DNA of 64,000 bases, taken from contig DJUX01000030.1 of the NCBI GenBank assembly GCA_002440665.1, positions 9,709 through 73,708 of the forward strand, read 5' to 3'. How positions within the stretch are numbered: position 1 is the first letter of the stretch; the number at the start of each line of letters is the position of its first letter. Shown here piece by piece: positions 1-9,092 of this stretch. The notes beneath the pieces were generated by a model, which did no database searches, was not told the origin of the DNA, and worked only from the letters and a program-made list of their open reading frames with translations. The position numbers and the translations under genes were made by a program. This DNA is from Dechloromonas sp. UBA6271 (GTDB taxonomy: Bacteria; Pseudomonadota; Gammaproteobacteria; Burkholderiales; Rhodocyclaceae).

Positions 1-906
1 GACCAGCGCGTATTCCTCGCCCTGTTTCAGGAACTGCGCCGGATTCTGGGCGACGCCGAGCATGCGCACTTCGAAATGCAGGTGTGGACCAGTTGAGCGG
101 CCGGTGGTACCGACCGCCCCGAGGGCTTCGCCGCGCTTGACCAGACTGCCGGCCTTGACATCCATTCGCGACAGGTGGGCATAGCGGGTGGTCAGGCCAT
201 CGCCGTGGTCGACATCGACCAAGTTGCCGAAATCACCGTGGTAAGAGGCTGAAAGAACGACGCCATCGGCGGCGGCAACGACCGGGGTGCCGGTTTCGGC
301 GTTGAAATCGATCCCTTCGTGCATGGCGCGCAGGCCGGCAATCGGGTCGCTACGGTGGCCGAACGGCGAGCCGAGATAGGCCGCCTTGACCGGCAGGGTG
401 GTCGGCAACAGGCGTTCCTTGACCCGCTTTTCCAGAAAACGCGACTCCAGCACCGCCAGTTCGTCGGTACGCAGATCGACCTCCAGCGCCAGGCGATCGA
501 TTTCGCGCTGCAACTCACCCGCCGTCAGCGGTGCCGGCACGAAGGCACCGCCCTGCCCGGCCGGTTTCTCGCGCGCCGGCGGCGCGTCGCGTTTGACCCC
601 GGCAAGGCTGGCCAGGCGTTCGCCGAGGCTGTCCAGATGCAGCACCTGCGCCTGCAATTCACCGAGGCGGGTCGCCATCAGCTGCAGGTTGTTGCTCACA
701 TACTGCTGCGTCCTGCCGGCCTCGTGCTGCGACAGGCCGTCGTCACGCGCGCCAAACCCGCCCATCTGGCCAGCAACCCACGAGAGCATGGCCGAGGTTC
801 CAATGATCAGCGACAGAAAGACGAAACTCGCAATCAACAGATGGCGAGGCATAATGGTGATCGTCCGCGCCACCTTCAGGTGGCGCGAAACCAGAATTAT
901 CTGCAC
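1..906 (-). CDS. M23 family metallopeptidase (partial, 3' end missing)
   Basis: This is a peptidoglycan-directed zinc peptidase of the LytM/M23 type, cut by the window edge; about 302 residues are visible. The N-terminus has one membrane segment (start of the LLIASFVFLSLIIG stretch), followed by a charged, probably coiled-coil region and then the catalytic domain. That domain shows the expected zinc-site elements GHRSDP, HEGIDF and HLHFEV. I chose a GTG start at 906 because AGGAG lies 7 nt upstream; an in-frame ATG at 852 would trim 18 residues and begin at the membrane segment. It is divergent from the DciA-like gene, with only 12 nt between starts. In related bacteria secA often follows, which cannot be checked here. 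It may be a cell-separation hydrolase or activator. Confidence 0.88.
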   Translation of the reverse strand, partial: MQIILVSRHLKVARTITIMPRHLLIASFVFLSLIIGTSAMLSWVAGQMGGFGARDDGLSQHEAGRTQQYVSNNLQLMATRLGELQAQVLHLDSLGERLASLAGVKRDAPPAREKPAGQGGAFVPAPLTAGELQREIDRLALEVDLRTDELAVLESRFLEKRVKERLLPTTLPVKAAYLGSPFGHRSDPIAGLRAMHEGIDFNAETGTPVVAAADGVVLSASYHGDFGNLVDVDHGDGLTTRYAHLSRMDVKAGSLVKRGEALGAVGTTGRSTGPHLHFEVRMLGVAQNPAQFLKQGEEYALV

Positions 907-918
907 AAAAAATCTCCT

Positions 919-1353
919 ATGACCAACGGGCTCGAGCACTACCTCGACAACGATGCGGCGGCCGGCCGGGTGATGGCCCATGCCCGGCTGTTGCTCAAGC
1001 TGGCGCGCCGCTTCGAAGCGGTTGCCCCGGCGGCGTTTCGCAACGCGGCGCGGGTTGCCAATTACAAGTCGGGGAAAATCGTTATCCACACCGATAACGG
1101 CGCGGTCGCCGCCAAAATACGCCAGATGAGCCAGCGATTGTGCGACGAGTTATCCAAGGGCGGACCGGAGTGTAACGGCATCGAGGTAAAAGTTCAACCC
1201 CGCCAAATCCCTTGCCAATCAATGAGTTCACTCCAGAAGCCTCTCTCTGCAAGGGCTTGCGGGGTGTTGCAGTCGACCTCGGAAAAGCTGCCAAAAGGCC
1301 CGCTCCGGGATGCTCTGGAGGCCCTGCTGAACAGCGCCGCTAGACAGGAATGA
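919..1353 (+). CDS. DUF721 / DciA-like protein
   Basis: A 144-residue protein of the DUF721 family, whose characterised member DciA loads the replicative helicase DnaB. The visible N-terminal part (LLLKLARRFEAVAPAAFRNAARVANYKSGKIVIHTDNGAVAAKIRQMSQRL) is the typical small alpha/beta domain of the family; the C-terminal third is divergent. The ATG at 919 was chosen because the longer upstream open frame runs through the divergent M23 gene. It is the only plus-strand gene in the first 26 kb and is convergent with the small membrane protein, overlapping it by 14 nt. Its place between an M23 peptidase gene and lpxC/ftsZ is common in betaproteobacteria. Family assignment is good; the helicase-loading role is inferred. 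Confidence 0.75.
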   Translation: MTNGLEHYLDNDAAAGRVMAHARLLLKLARRFEAVAPAAFRNAARVANYKSGKIVIHTDNGAVAAKIRQMSQRLCDELSKGGPECNGIEVKVQPRQIPCQSMSSLQKPLSARACGVLQSTSEKLPKGPLRDALEALLNSAARQE

Positions 1354-1528
1354 CGGCAACGCGCTCGATGATCATCAGCGCGAAAACGATCAGGGCAAAG
1401 ACGATTCCATAACGGAACAGCCGCCAGGCGAAGGCCAGGTAATTACGGTTGCCGGTGATCACGTAGATCAGCAGCCCGGTCCCGATGGCGACAACCAGGA
1501 TGACTGCCAGCAGGCGCAGCAGCCACAT
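1340..1528 (-). CDS. small two-span membrane protein, function unknown
   Basis: A 62-residue protein made almost entirely of two hydrophobic segments (LLRLLAVILVVAIGTGLLIYVI, and FRYGIVFALIVFALMII) joined by a short basic loop (TGNRNYLAFAWRLFR). It starts 6 nt after the stop of lpxC on the same strand, so it is probably the last gene of the division/envelope operon, and its end overlaps the convergent DciA-like gene. I do not recognise a named family. Conservation of this position in other Rhodocyclales would support it being real. Confidence 0.65.
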   Translation of the reverse strand: MWLLRLLAVILVVAIGTGLLIYVITGNRNYLAFAWRLFRYGIVFALIVFALMIIERVAVIPV

Positions 1529-1534
1529 TGCGGA

Positions 1535-2449
1535 TTACGCCGGTTGATTGAGCCAGCGAGTGACGCCGAGCGGCGCGTGTTCGGCTTCCTCGAACGTCAC
1601 CAGTTCCCAGGCATCCTGGCGGGTCAGCAGTTCACGGGCGAGCTGGTTGTTCAGCGCGTGGCCGCCTTTGTGTGAAGAATAGGCGGCGAGCAGCGGGTGG
1701 CCGAGCAGATAAAGGTCGCCCACCGCGTCAAGAATCTTGTGTTTGACGAATTCGTCGCCGTAACGCAGGCCGTCCTGGTTGAGGACGCGGAATTCGTCGA
1801 GAACGATGGCGTTTTCGAGGCCTCCGCCGAGGGCGAGGCCATTTTCACGCAGGTATTCGACTTCCTGCATGAAGCCAAAGGTACGGGCACGCGAGATTTC
1901 GCGCACGTAGGAATGCTCGGCGAAATCGATTTCGGCTGTTTGCGCCGACTTGTCGATGGCCGGATGGTTGAAAACGATGGAAAATGAGAGTCGATAGCCG
2001 TCGTAAGGCTCGAAACGCGCCCACTTGTCGCCGTCGCGAACTTCGATGTTCTTGGTGACGCGAATGAATTTCTTGGCGGCATTCTGTTCCTCGATCCCGG
2101 CCGACTGGATCAGGAAGATGAACGGCGCAGCCGAGCCGTCGAGGATGGGCACTTCCGGCGCATCCAGATCGACCCAGGCGTTGTCGATACCGAGGCCAGC
2201 GAAGGCCGACATCAGGTGCTCGATGGTTCCGACCTTGACCCCGTCCTTTTCCAGACAGGAGCACATGCGGGTGTCGCCAACCATGAAGGCGGCGGCGGGG
2301 ATGTCCATCGGCTCTGGCAGGTCGACACGACGGAAGACGATACCGGTATCCGGGGCGGCCGGGCGCAGGATCATATTGACCTTGATGCCACCATGCAGGC
2401 CGACGCCAGAGGCGCGGATGAGTGTCTTGAGCGTGCGTTGCTTTAGCAT
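1535..2449 (-). CDS. lpxC: UDP-3-O-acyl-N-acetylglucosamine deacetylase LpxC
   Basis: LpxC carries out the committed zinc-dependent deacetylation of lipid A synthesis in the cytoplasm. The 304-residue length is normal. Zinc-site elements are visible: the first histidine in HLMSAF, the H..D pair in KHKILDAVGDL, and the catalytic histidine in HKGGHALNN. The start MLKQRTLKTLIRASGVGLHGG is the usual LpxC N-terminus. It lies 80 nt downstream of ftsZ, the standard end of a betaproteobacterial/gammaproteobacterial dcw cluster. The gap carries an inverted repeat that could uncouple its expression from ftsZ. Confidence 0.97.
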   Translation of the reverse strand: MLKQRTLKTLIRASGVGLHGGIKVNMILRPAAPDTGIVFRRVDLPEPMDIPAAAFMVGDTRMCSCLEKDGVKVGTIEHLMSAFAGLGIDNAWVDLDAPEVPILDGSAAPFIFLIQSAGIEEQNAAKKFIRVTKNIEVRDGDKWARFEPYDGYRLSFSIVFNHPAIDKSAQTAEIDFAEHSYVREISRARTFGFMQEVEYLRENGLALGGGLENAIVLDEFRVLNQDGLRYGDEFVKHKILDAVGDLYLLGHPLLAAYSSHKGGHALNNQLARELLTRQDAWELVTFEEAEHAPLGVTRWLNQPA

Positions 2450-2473
2450 GCAAGTACTTGAATAATTTGGGGA

Positions 2474-2500
2474 GCGTCACATTGTAACACAACGTGACGC
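2474..2500. other. inverted repeat between ftsZ and lpxC
   Basis: The arms GCGTCAC (2474-2480) and GTGACGC (2494-2500) are perfect, with further pairing inside (TTG/CAA). It sits in the 80-nt gap between the ftsZ stop and the lpxC start. On the transcribed minus strand it is not followed by a clean T-run, so it may be an operator, an RNA processing stem or a weak attenuator rather than a terminator. Confidence 0.5.
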
Positions 2501-2529
2501 CGCCCTTTTTCAGAGTAGTGAGGCGCCGG

Positions 2530-3711
2530 TCAGTCTGCCTGTTTGCGCAGGAAGGCCGGAATGTCGTAACGATCGACGCCGCTGTTGGCGAGCGCTTCGA
2601 CCGTCACGTTGCGCTGGCCGCGACGAACCACCGACGGCACTTCGAGGTGCGAATAGTCGACCGCTGAGTTCGACGCGAAGGCCACGGCATCGCCCGTTCC
2701 GGTTGCCTGGATAACGGGCGTGTTGACCACTTCGAAAGTCTGGCGGGCACGTGCTGCCACCTGGCCGAGGCCGGTCGCCACGACGGTGACACGCAGGGCG
2801 TCGCCCATCAGTTCGTCATAGACGGCACCGAAGATGATGTGGGCGTCGTCGGCGGCAAACGCCTTGACGGTGTTCATCACTTCATTGACTTCCTTCATCT
2901 TGAGACCGCTGCGCGAGGCAGTGATGTTGACCAGCACACCCTTGGCGCCGGAGAGGTTGACGCCTTCCAGCAGCGGCGAGGCGACGGCCTGTTCGGCGGC
3001 AATTCGGGCACGGTCGACGCCGGCGGCGGACGAGGAACCCATCATGGCGCGCCCCATTTCACCCATGACCGTACGAACGTCTTCGAAGTCGACGTTGACC
3101 AGGCCCGGGTAGGTAATGATTTCGGCAATGCCGCCAACGGCGTTCTTCAGCACATCGTCGGCCGCCTTGAAGCAATGGTCGACATCGGCATCGTCGCCCA
3201 TGACTTCCATCAGCTTGTCATTGAGGATGACGATCAGCGAATCGACGTGCTTGGAAAACTCGGCGATGCCGGCTTCCGCCGCCTTCATCCGCTTGTTGCC
3301 TTCGAAGCCGAACGGCTTGGTGACGACGCCGACGGTCAGGATGCCCATTTCGCGGGCGATCTCGGCGACTACCGGGGCGGCGCCGGTGCCCGTGCCGCCA
3401 CCCATACCGGCGGTAATGAAGGCCATGTGGGCGCCTTCCAGCGAAGCACGGATCTCTTCGCGGTGCGATTCGGCGGCAGCCTGGCCGGCTTCCGGCTTGG
3501 CACCGGCGCCGAGGCCGGTCTTGCCGAGCGACAGCTTGGACGCTGCGGTATTACGCTTGAGTGCCTGCGCGTCGGTGTTGGCGGCAATAAATTCGACGCC
3601 ATTCACCCCTTCGTGAATCATGTGCTCGATGGCATTACCACCAGCACCACCGACACCGAACACCTTGATGATCGTGCCGCACTCTTCTTCCTTCTCGATG
3701 ATCTCAAACAT
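2530..3711 (-). CDS. ftsZ: cell division protein FtsZ
   Basis: FtsZ is the tubulin-like GTPase that polymerises into the cytokinetic ring. The 393-residue protein has the tubulin signature GGGTGTGAAP, the T7-loop region around NVDFEDVRTVM, and the conserved C-terminal peptide DIPAFLRKQAD that binds FtsA and other partners. The linker between globular domain and C-terminal peptide is short. It follows ftsA by 37 nt on the minus strand; this larger gap contains the GAGGAGGTAG-type ribosome-binding region just upstream of the ATG, in keeping with the high expression of ftsZ relative to upstream genes. Confidence 0.98.
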   Translation of the reverse strand: MFEIIEKEEECGTIIKVFGVGGAGGNAIEHMIHEGVNGVEFIAANTDAQALKRNTAASKLSLGKTGLGAGAKPEAGQAAAESHREEIRASLEGAHMAFITAGMGGGTGTGAAPVVAEIAREMGILTVGVVTKPFGFEGNKRMKAAEAGIAEFSKHVDSLIVILNDKLMEVMGDDADVDHCFKAADDVLKNAVGGIAEIITYPGLVNVDFEDVRTVMGEMGRAMMGSSSAAGVDRARIAAEQAVASPLLEGVNLSGAKGVLVNITASRSGLKMKEVNEVMNTVKAFAADDAHIIFGAVYDELMGDALRVTVVATGLGQVAARARQTFEVVNTPVIQATGTGDAVAFASNSAVDYSHLEVPSVVRRGQRNVTVEALANSGVDRYDIPAFLRKQAD

Positions 3712-3748
3712 GGTGACTACCTCCTCTGAAAAACCGTTAAAAATTCAA

Positions 3749-4978
3749 TCAAAAATTCTTGGCAAACCACGACTTCATGCCGTCGAATACATCCTTGACG
3801 CCCTGCTTCTCCTTGATCTTCTGGCCACGCTTCCTTTGCGCCTGGGCTTCGAGCAGCAGACCAAAGGAGGTTGAAAAACGCGGGCTCTGCACGACGTCGG
3901 CCAGGCTGCCCGTATATTTCGGGCTGCCGAGACGGACCGGCATGTGGAAGATTTCCTCGCCCAGTTCGACCATGCCCGGCATGACGCTGGCGCCGCCGGT
4001 CAGCACGATGCCGGACGACAGCACTTCCTCGAAGCCGGCGCGGCGCAATTCGTGCTGGATCAGTTCGTAGAGTTCCTCGACCCGCGGCTGGATGACGTCG
4101 GCCAGCGCGCGGCGGCTCAATTTGCGGCTAGGGCGGTCGTCGACCCCGGCCACCTCCATGTTCGCCGACGGGTCGGCCAGTTGCGACAGGGCGCAACCGT
4201 ACTTGCACTTGATGTCTTCAGCCTCGCGCGTCGGCGTGCGCAGGGCCATGGCGATGTCGTTGGTGATCTGGTCGCCGGCGATGGGGATCACCGAGGTATG
4301 GCGGATGGCGCCCTGGGTCCACACGGCGAGATCGGTGGTACCGCCGCCAATGTCGATCAGGCAGACGCCGAGGTCCTTTTCGTCTTCCGACAGCACGGCA
4401 TAGCTGGAAGCCAGCGGCTGCAGTACTAGGTCGTTCACTTCCAGTCCGCAGCGGCGCACGCACTTGACGATGTTCTGGGCCGCCGATACGGCGCCGGTAA
4501 CGATGTGCGTCTTCACTTCGAGGCGCATGCCGCTCATGCCGATCGGCTCGCGGATGCCGTCCTGGCCGTCGATGACGAACTCCTGGGTCAGGATGTGCAG
4601 GATTTCCTGATCGGCCGGAATCGGCATCGCCTTGGCGGTTTCGATCACCCGCTCGACATCGCTCGGCGTCACTTCCTTGTCCTTGATCGCCACCATGCCG
4701 TTCGAGTTGAAGCTCTTGATATGGCTGCCGGCGATACCGGTGTAGACATCCTTTACCTTGCAGTCGGCCATCAGCTCGACCTCCTGCACGACGCGGCTGA
4801 TGGTGTGCACCGTTTCCTCGATGTTGACCACGACGCCCTTCTTCAAGCCGCGCGAATCCTGCGAGCCCATGCCGATCACGTTCAAGCGGCCTTCCTGGTT
4901 GATCTCGGCGACCAGCGCGACGATCTTGGAAGTGCCAATGTCGAGTCCGACGACCAGATCCTTGTTATCCCTGCTCAT
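3749..4978 (-). CDS. ftsA: cell division protein FtsA
   Basis: An actin-like ATPase that tethers FtsZ to the inner membrane, 409 residues. It begins MSRDNKDLVVGLDIGTSKI (phosphate-1 motif), contains the CLIDIGGGTTDLAVW phosphate-2 loop and the LTGGAS adenosine motif. The extreme C-terminus (FDGMKSWFAKNF) is an amphipathic membrane-targeting helix. I used the ATG at 4978; a longer open frame to 5065 would overlap ftsQ and adds non-conserved sequence. It lies 4 nt downstream of ftsQ. Confidence 0.97.
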   Translation of the reverse strand: MSRDNKDLVVGLDIGTSKIVALVAEINQEGRLNVIGMGSQDSRGLKKGVVVNIEETVHTISRVVQEVELMADCKVKDVYTGIAGSHIKSFNSNGMVAIKDKEVTPSDVERVIETAKAMPIPADQEILHILTQEFVIDGQDGIREPIGMSGMRLEVKTHIVTGAVSAAQNIVKCVRRCGLEVNDLVLQPLASSYAVLSEDEKDLGVCLIDIGGGTTDLAVWTQGAIRHTSVIPIAGDQITNDIAMALRTPTREAEDIKCKYGCALSQLADPSANMEVAGVDDRPSRKLSRRALADVIQPRVEELYELIQHELRRAGFEEVLSSGIVLTGGASVMPGMVELGEEIFHMPVRLGSPKYTGSLADVVQSPRFSTSFGLLLEAQAQRKRGQKIKEKQGVKDVFDGMKSWFAKNF

Positions 4979-4982
4979 ATGC

Positions 4983-5723
4983 CTACTTTCCCTTCCCTTC
5001 CCCAGCGACTCGCATCGCAAAGCCGTTCGGATACCGCAAATCCACCACTGCCGGTCGCGTCGCACGCTTGCCGACGGTCTCCGGATACACCTCGATAAAA
5101 CGCGCTAGGCGCACGCCGACCGGCGATTTCGGCTGCTCGCGTCCGATATCGACGAGCATGCCGTTCTCCAGTTTCAGCTGCCAGGCCAGACGTGGCGACA
5201 GGGTCACCTGCACCGGCTTCTGCGCCAGCGGCTGAAAATTGCCGACAAATTCCCCGTAGCGCTTGAGCACTTCCGGCGCCGTACCCTGCGGGCCGTACAG
5301 CAAGGGCAGGCTCGCCAATTCGGTTTCCGGCGGCGTCGCAGCAAAGACCTCGCCGAAGCTGTTGACCAGTTCGCCACGCCCCTCGCCCCAGCGCGCCAGC
5401 GGCCGATGTTCCTCGATCTTCACTTCCAGCCGCGCCGGCCACACGCGCCGCAACTCGACCTTGCGCACCCAGGGCAACTTGTCCAGCGCCCCACGCACCT
5501 CTTCCAGATCGATGCTGAAAAAATTGCCCCGCAGCACCGCCAGCAGCGCCTGCTCGACATCCTCGCGCCGCGTGTGCGGCAGCTCCTCGGCAAACACCAC
5601 CTGCCGCACCGGCAACGCCGGGACATGCACCAGCCACACGGCCGCTGCCGCAAGCAGCGCCGCAGCCGCTGCCAGGATCAGCAGGTCGGCCAGGGCATTG
5701 AGCAGGTGCGGTTTGTTCCACAT
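4983..5723 (-). CDS. ftsQ: cell division protein FtsQ
   Basis: A bitopic divisome protein linking cytoplasmic and periplasmic components (with FtsB and FtsL). The 246-residue sequence has one N-terminal membrane span (residues about 12-32, LADLLILAAAAALLAAAAVWLV), a POTRA-type domain beginning at VRQVVFAEELPHTRREDVEQAL with the LPWVRKVELRRVWPARLEVKIEEHRPLARW segment typical of FtsQ, and a beta-rich C-terminal domain. It starts 8 nt after ddl and ends 4 nt before ftsA, the canonical ddl-ftsQ-ftsA order. Confidence 0.95.
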   Translation of the reverse strand: MWNKPHLLNALADLLILAAAAALLAAAAVWLVHVPALPVRQVVFAEELPHTRREDVEQALLAVLRGNFFSIDLEEVRGALDKLPWVRKVELRRVWPARLEVKIEEHRPLARWGEGRGELVNSFGEVFAATPPETELASLPLLYGPQGTAPEVLKRYGEFVGNFQPLAQKPVQVTLSPRLAWQLKLENGMLVDIGREQPKSPVGVRLARFIEVYPETVGKRATRPAVVDLRYPNGFAMRVAGEGKGK

Positions 5724-5731
5724 TCATCGTC

Positions 5732-6649
5732 TCAGTCGTTGGCTGCCAGTTCGAGCACGCGGCGCACCAGCGCCGGGTATTCCATGCCTGCCACGCGTGC
5801 CGCCATCGGTACCAGCGAGTGGTCGGTCATGCCGGGCGCGGTATTCACTTCGAGGAAGTAGTGCTTGCCGTCCTCGTCCATCAGGAAATCGACGCGGCCC
5901 CAGCCGCGGCCGCCGAGAACGCGGAAGGCTTCCAGCGCCCCCTGACGGATTTCCATTTCCTTGGCTTCGCTAAGGCCGCAGGGGCACAGGTAGCGCGTGT
6001 CGTCGCGGTTGTACTTGGCTTCGTAATCGTAGAACTCGGTCGCCGGCTCGATCTTGATGATCGGCAGGGCCACCATGTCGTCGCCGCGGCCGATGATACC
6101 GACCGTGTATTCGCCGCCCATGACGCCCTTTTCGGCGATCACCAGCGGGTCGTATTTCGCGGCTTCGGCATAGGCCAGGTGCAGCGTGTCACGCTCCTTG
6201 ACCTTGCTGATGCCGATCGACGAACCTTCATGCGCCGGCTTGACGAAGATCGGCAGGCCCAGCTCCTCCTCGATGTCGGCGAAATCGGAGTCGGCAGTCA
6301 GCAGTGCGTATTCCGGGATGGGCAAACCAGCGGCTTGCCACAGCAGCTTGGTACGGAACTTGTCCATGCCCAAGGCCGAGGCCATGACGCCGGAACCGGT
6401 GTAGGGGATGTGCATCAACTCCAGCGCGCCCTGAATGGTGCCGTCCTCGCCGTGGCGGCCGTGCAGCGCAATGAAGGCACGGTCGTAACCCTTGAGCGCG
6501 TCGAGCGGCTGCTCGGCCGGATCGAAGGGATGGGCATCGATGTCCTGCCCCTGCAATGCGGCCAGCACGCGCGAACCGCTGTTGAGGGAGACCTCGCGCT
6601 CGGCGGAGGTGCCGCCGAAGAGGACTGCGACTTTGCCGAAACCACTCAT
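5732..6649 (-). CDS. ddl: D-alanine--D-alanine ligase
   Basis: Ddl makes the D-Ala-D-Ala dipeptide used by MurF. The 305-residue ATP-grasp protein shows the N-terminal VAVLFGGTSAEREVSLNSG motif, the KPAHEGSSIGI loop (ATP-binding lid), and the C-terminal FLEVNTAPGMTDHSLVP metal/ATP-binding segment. The start MSGFGKVAVLFGG at 6649 overlaps the murC stop by 4 nt; a longer frame would only add non-conserved residues from inside murC. This is the DdlB-type copy usual inside dcw clusters. murB, which sits between murC and ddl in many other bacteria, is absent here. Confidence 0.96.
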   Translation of the reverse strand: MSGFGKVAVLFGGTSAEREVSLNSGSRVLAALQGQDIDAHPFDPAEQPLDALKGYDRAFIALHGRHGEDGTIQGALELMHIPYTGSGVMASALGMDKFRTKLLWQAAGLPIPEYALLTADSDFADIEEELGLPIFVKPAHEGSSIGISKVKERDTLHLAYAEAAKYDPLVIAEKGVMGGEYTVGIIGRGDDMVALPIIKIEPATEFYDYEAKYNRDDTRYLCPCGLSEAKEMEIRQGALEAFRVLGGRGWGRVDFLMDEDGKHYFLEVNTAPGMTDHSLVPMAARVAGMEYPALVRRVLELAAND

Positions 6650-8037
6650 TGCATATCCACCACTTTTCCGGGCACGGCGCCGATCGATCCGGCGCCCATG
6701 CACAACACTACGTCGCCATCACGGGCGACATCCATGATCGTTTGTGGCATCGCCGCGATATCCTCGACGAACACCGGCTCGACCTTGCCGCTAACGCGCA
6801 ACGCGCGGGCCAGCGAACGCCCATCGGCAGCGACGATCGGCGCTTCGCCGGCAGCATAGATTTCGGCCAGTAAAAGGGCGTCGACCGTAGACAGGACCTT
6901 GACGAAGTCCTCGAAGCAATCGCGTGTCCGCGTGTAGCGGTGCGGCTGGAAGGCCAGCACCAGCCGGCGGCCGGGGAAGGCGCCGCGGGCGGCGGCCAGG
7001 GTCGCGGCCATCTCGACCGGATGGTGGCCGTAGTCATCGACCAGCGTAAAGGAGCCACCGGCCGGCACGGCCACTTCGCCATAGCGCTGAAAGCGGCGGC
7101 CGACGCCCTTGAACTCGGCCAGCGCCATGACGATGGCGGCATCGGACACCTGCACTTCGGTCGCCACGGCGATGGCCGCCAGCGCATTCAGAACATTGTG
7201 CAACCCGGGCAGGTTGAGCGTGATCGACAAGCGCGATACCGAGCCGTTGACTCGGACACAGTCGAAACGCATCTGGCCGTCGGCAGCGACGATGTTCTCG
7301 GCGTAAAAATTGCAACCTGGAGTCAGGCCGTAGGTGACGATCTGCTTGGCGACCTGCGGCATGATCGCGCGCACATTGGCATCATCGCCGCACAGCACGG
7401 CCACGCCATAGAACGGCAGGCGATTCAGGAAATCGACGAAGGCGCCTTTCAGGCGCTCGAAGTCGTGGCCGTAGGTTTCCATGTGGTCGGCGTCGATATT
7501 GGTGACTACCGACAACACTGGCGACAGGAAGAGAAAAGAGGCATCGGACTCGTCGGCCTCGGCCACCAGGAAGTCGCCGCTCCCGAGGCGCGCGTTGGCC
7601 CCGGCGGCATTCAGGCGGCCGCCGATGACGAAGGTCGGGTCGATGCCGCCTTCGGCCAGGATGCTGGTCACCAAGCTGGTCGTCGTCGTCTTGCCGTGGG
7701 TGCCGGCGATGGCGATGCCGCGCTTGAGGCGCATCAGTTCGGCCAGCATCTGGGCGCGCGGTACGACCGGAATCTTGCGCTCGCGGGCGGCGACGATTTC
7801 CGGGTTATCGGCCCTGACCGCCGTCGATACCACCACAGCATCGGCGCCAGCAGCATTCCCGGCGGCATGGCCGATGATCACCTTGACGCCCTCGCATTCG
7901 AGACGACGGGTCGTTGCGCTGGCAGCGATGTCGGACCCCGTGACCGTGTAGCCTAGGTGGGCCAGCACTTCGGCGATGCCGCTCATGCCCGAACCACCGA
8001 CGCCGACGAAGTGGATGTGTTTGACCTTGTGTTTCAT
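6646..8037 (-). CDS. murC: UDP-N-acetylmuramate--L-alanine ligase MurC
   Basis: MurC adds the first amino acid to UDP-MurNAc in the cytoplasm. The protein is 463 residues. It starts MKHKVKHIHFVGVGGSGMSGIAEVL (Rossmann-like UDP-binding loop), carries the ATP P-loop AGTHGKTTTTS, the DADHMETYG segment and the C-terminal HPVEMAATLAAARG / FQPHRYTRTRD region of Mur ligases. The ATG at 8037 overlaps the murG stop by 4 nt, fixing the start; a longer frame reading back into murG is not coding in that frame. Confidence 0.97.
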   Translation of the reverse strand: MKHKVKHIHFVGVGGSGMSGIAEVLAHLGYTVTGSDIAASATTRRLECEGVKVIIGHAAGNAAGADAVVVSTAVRADNPEIVAARERKIPVVPRAQMLAELMRLKRGIAIAGTHGKTTTTSLVTSILAEGGIDPTFVIGGRLNAAGANARLGSGDFLVAEADESDASFLFLSPVLSVVTNIDADHMETYGHDFERLKGAFVDFLNRLPFYGVAVLCGDDANVRAIMPQVAKQIVTYGLTPGCNFYAENIVAADGQMRFDCVRVNGSVSRLSITLNLPGLHNVLNALAAIAVATEVQVSDAAIVMALAEFKGVGRRFQRYGEVAVPAGGSFTLVDDYGHHPVEMAATLAAARGAFPGRRLVLAFQPHRYTRTRDCFEDFVKVLSTVDALLLAEIYAAGEAPIVAADGRSLARALRVSGKVEPVFVEDIAAMPQTIMDVARDGDVVLCMGAGSIGAVPGKVVDMQ

Positions 8038-9092
8038 TTGGCACTCTCCGCGCAGATGTTCGCCACTTCTTCGGTGGCATCGGGCTTGGCCAGGCTGCGG
8101 GCCTTTTCGGCCATTTCCAGCAGTTGACCGCGACTGTAGTTGCGGATCAACGCGATAGCCTCCGGCGTCAGTTCGCCCTGCGGCAGCAGGAAGGCACCGC
8201 CGACATTGACGAGGAAGCGGGCGTTGCCGGTCTGATGGTCGTCTACCGCGTGCGGGAAGGGCACCAGGATGCTCGCCACACCGGCCGCCGCCAGCTCTGC
8301 CACGGTCAACGCCCCAGCACGGCAAATAACAAGATCGGCCCACTCGTAGGCGCCGGCCATGTCTTCGATGAAAGATACGCAATGCGCCGGCACGCCGACT
8401 GCCGCGTAATTGGCCTTCAAGGCCTCGATATGTTTCTCGCCGGCCTGATGGACGATTTGCGGCAGCTCGTTTTCGCCGAGCAGCGCCATCGCCTGCGGCA
8501 CCATTTCGTTGAGCGCCTGGGCGCCCAGGCTGCCGCCGATCACCAGCAGACGCAGCGCCCCGTCACGCCCGGCAAAGCGCTCGGCGGGTGGAGCCATCTT
8601 CGCAATTTCCGGCCGCACCGGGTTGCCGGCCCAGACGCCTTTGGCCAGCACTTCCGGGAAACCGGTCGCAATGCGGTCGGCGACGCCAGCCAGCACCCGG
8701 TTGGCCAGCCCGGCCACCGAATTCTGTTCATGGACTACCAGCGGCTTGCCGAGCAGCGCCGCCATCATGCCGCCCGGGAAAGTGATGTAGCCGCCCATAC
8801 CGAGCACGACATTGGGCTGCACCTGACGGATGGCCTTCTGCGCCTGCCAGAAGCCGCGCAACAGATTGAGCGGCAGCAGCAGCTTGCGCAGGATGCCCTT
8901 GCCGCGCAGCGCGCCGAATTTGACCCAGACCATCTCGAAACCATGCTGTGGCACCAGGCGCGCCTCCATGCCCTCCGGATTGCCCAGCCAGACGACCCGC
9001 CAGCCACCCTCGCGCATTTTTTCGGCGACGGCGAGGGCCGGGAAGATGTGGCCGCCGGTGCCGCCGGCCATGATCAGGATGGTCCTGCTCAT
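8034..9092 (-). CDS. murG: UDP-N-acetylglucosamine--lipid I transferase MurG
   Basis: MurG converts lipid I to lipid II at the inner face of the membrane. The 352-residue GT-B glycosyltransferase starts MSRTILIMAGGTGGHIFPALAVAE, the family's N-terminal glycine-rich loop, and contains VIGGSLGAQALNEMVPQA and the C-terminal GALTVAELAAAGVASILVPFPHAVDDHQTGNA donor-binding signature. The ATG at 9092 overlaps the ftsW stop by 4 nt. Confidence 0.97.
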   Translation of the reverse strand: MSRTILIMAGGTGGHIFPALAVAEKMREGGWRVVWLGNPEGMEARLVPQHGFEMVWVKFGALRGKGILRKLLLPLNLLRGFWQAQKAIRQVQPNVVLGMGGYITFPGGMMAALLGKPLVVHEQNSVAGLANRVLAGVADRIATGFPEVLAKGVWAGNPVRPEIAKMAPPAERFAGRDGALRLLVIGGSLGAQALNEMVPQAMALLGENELPQIVHQAGEKHIEALKANYAAVGVPAHCVSFIEDMAGAYEWADLVICRAGALTVAELAAAGVASILVPFPHAVDDHQTGNARFLVNVGGAFLLPQGELTPEAIALIRNYSRGQLLEMAEKARSLAKPDATEEVANICAESAK

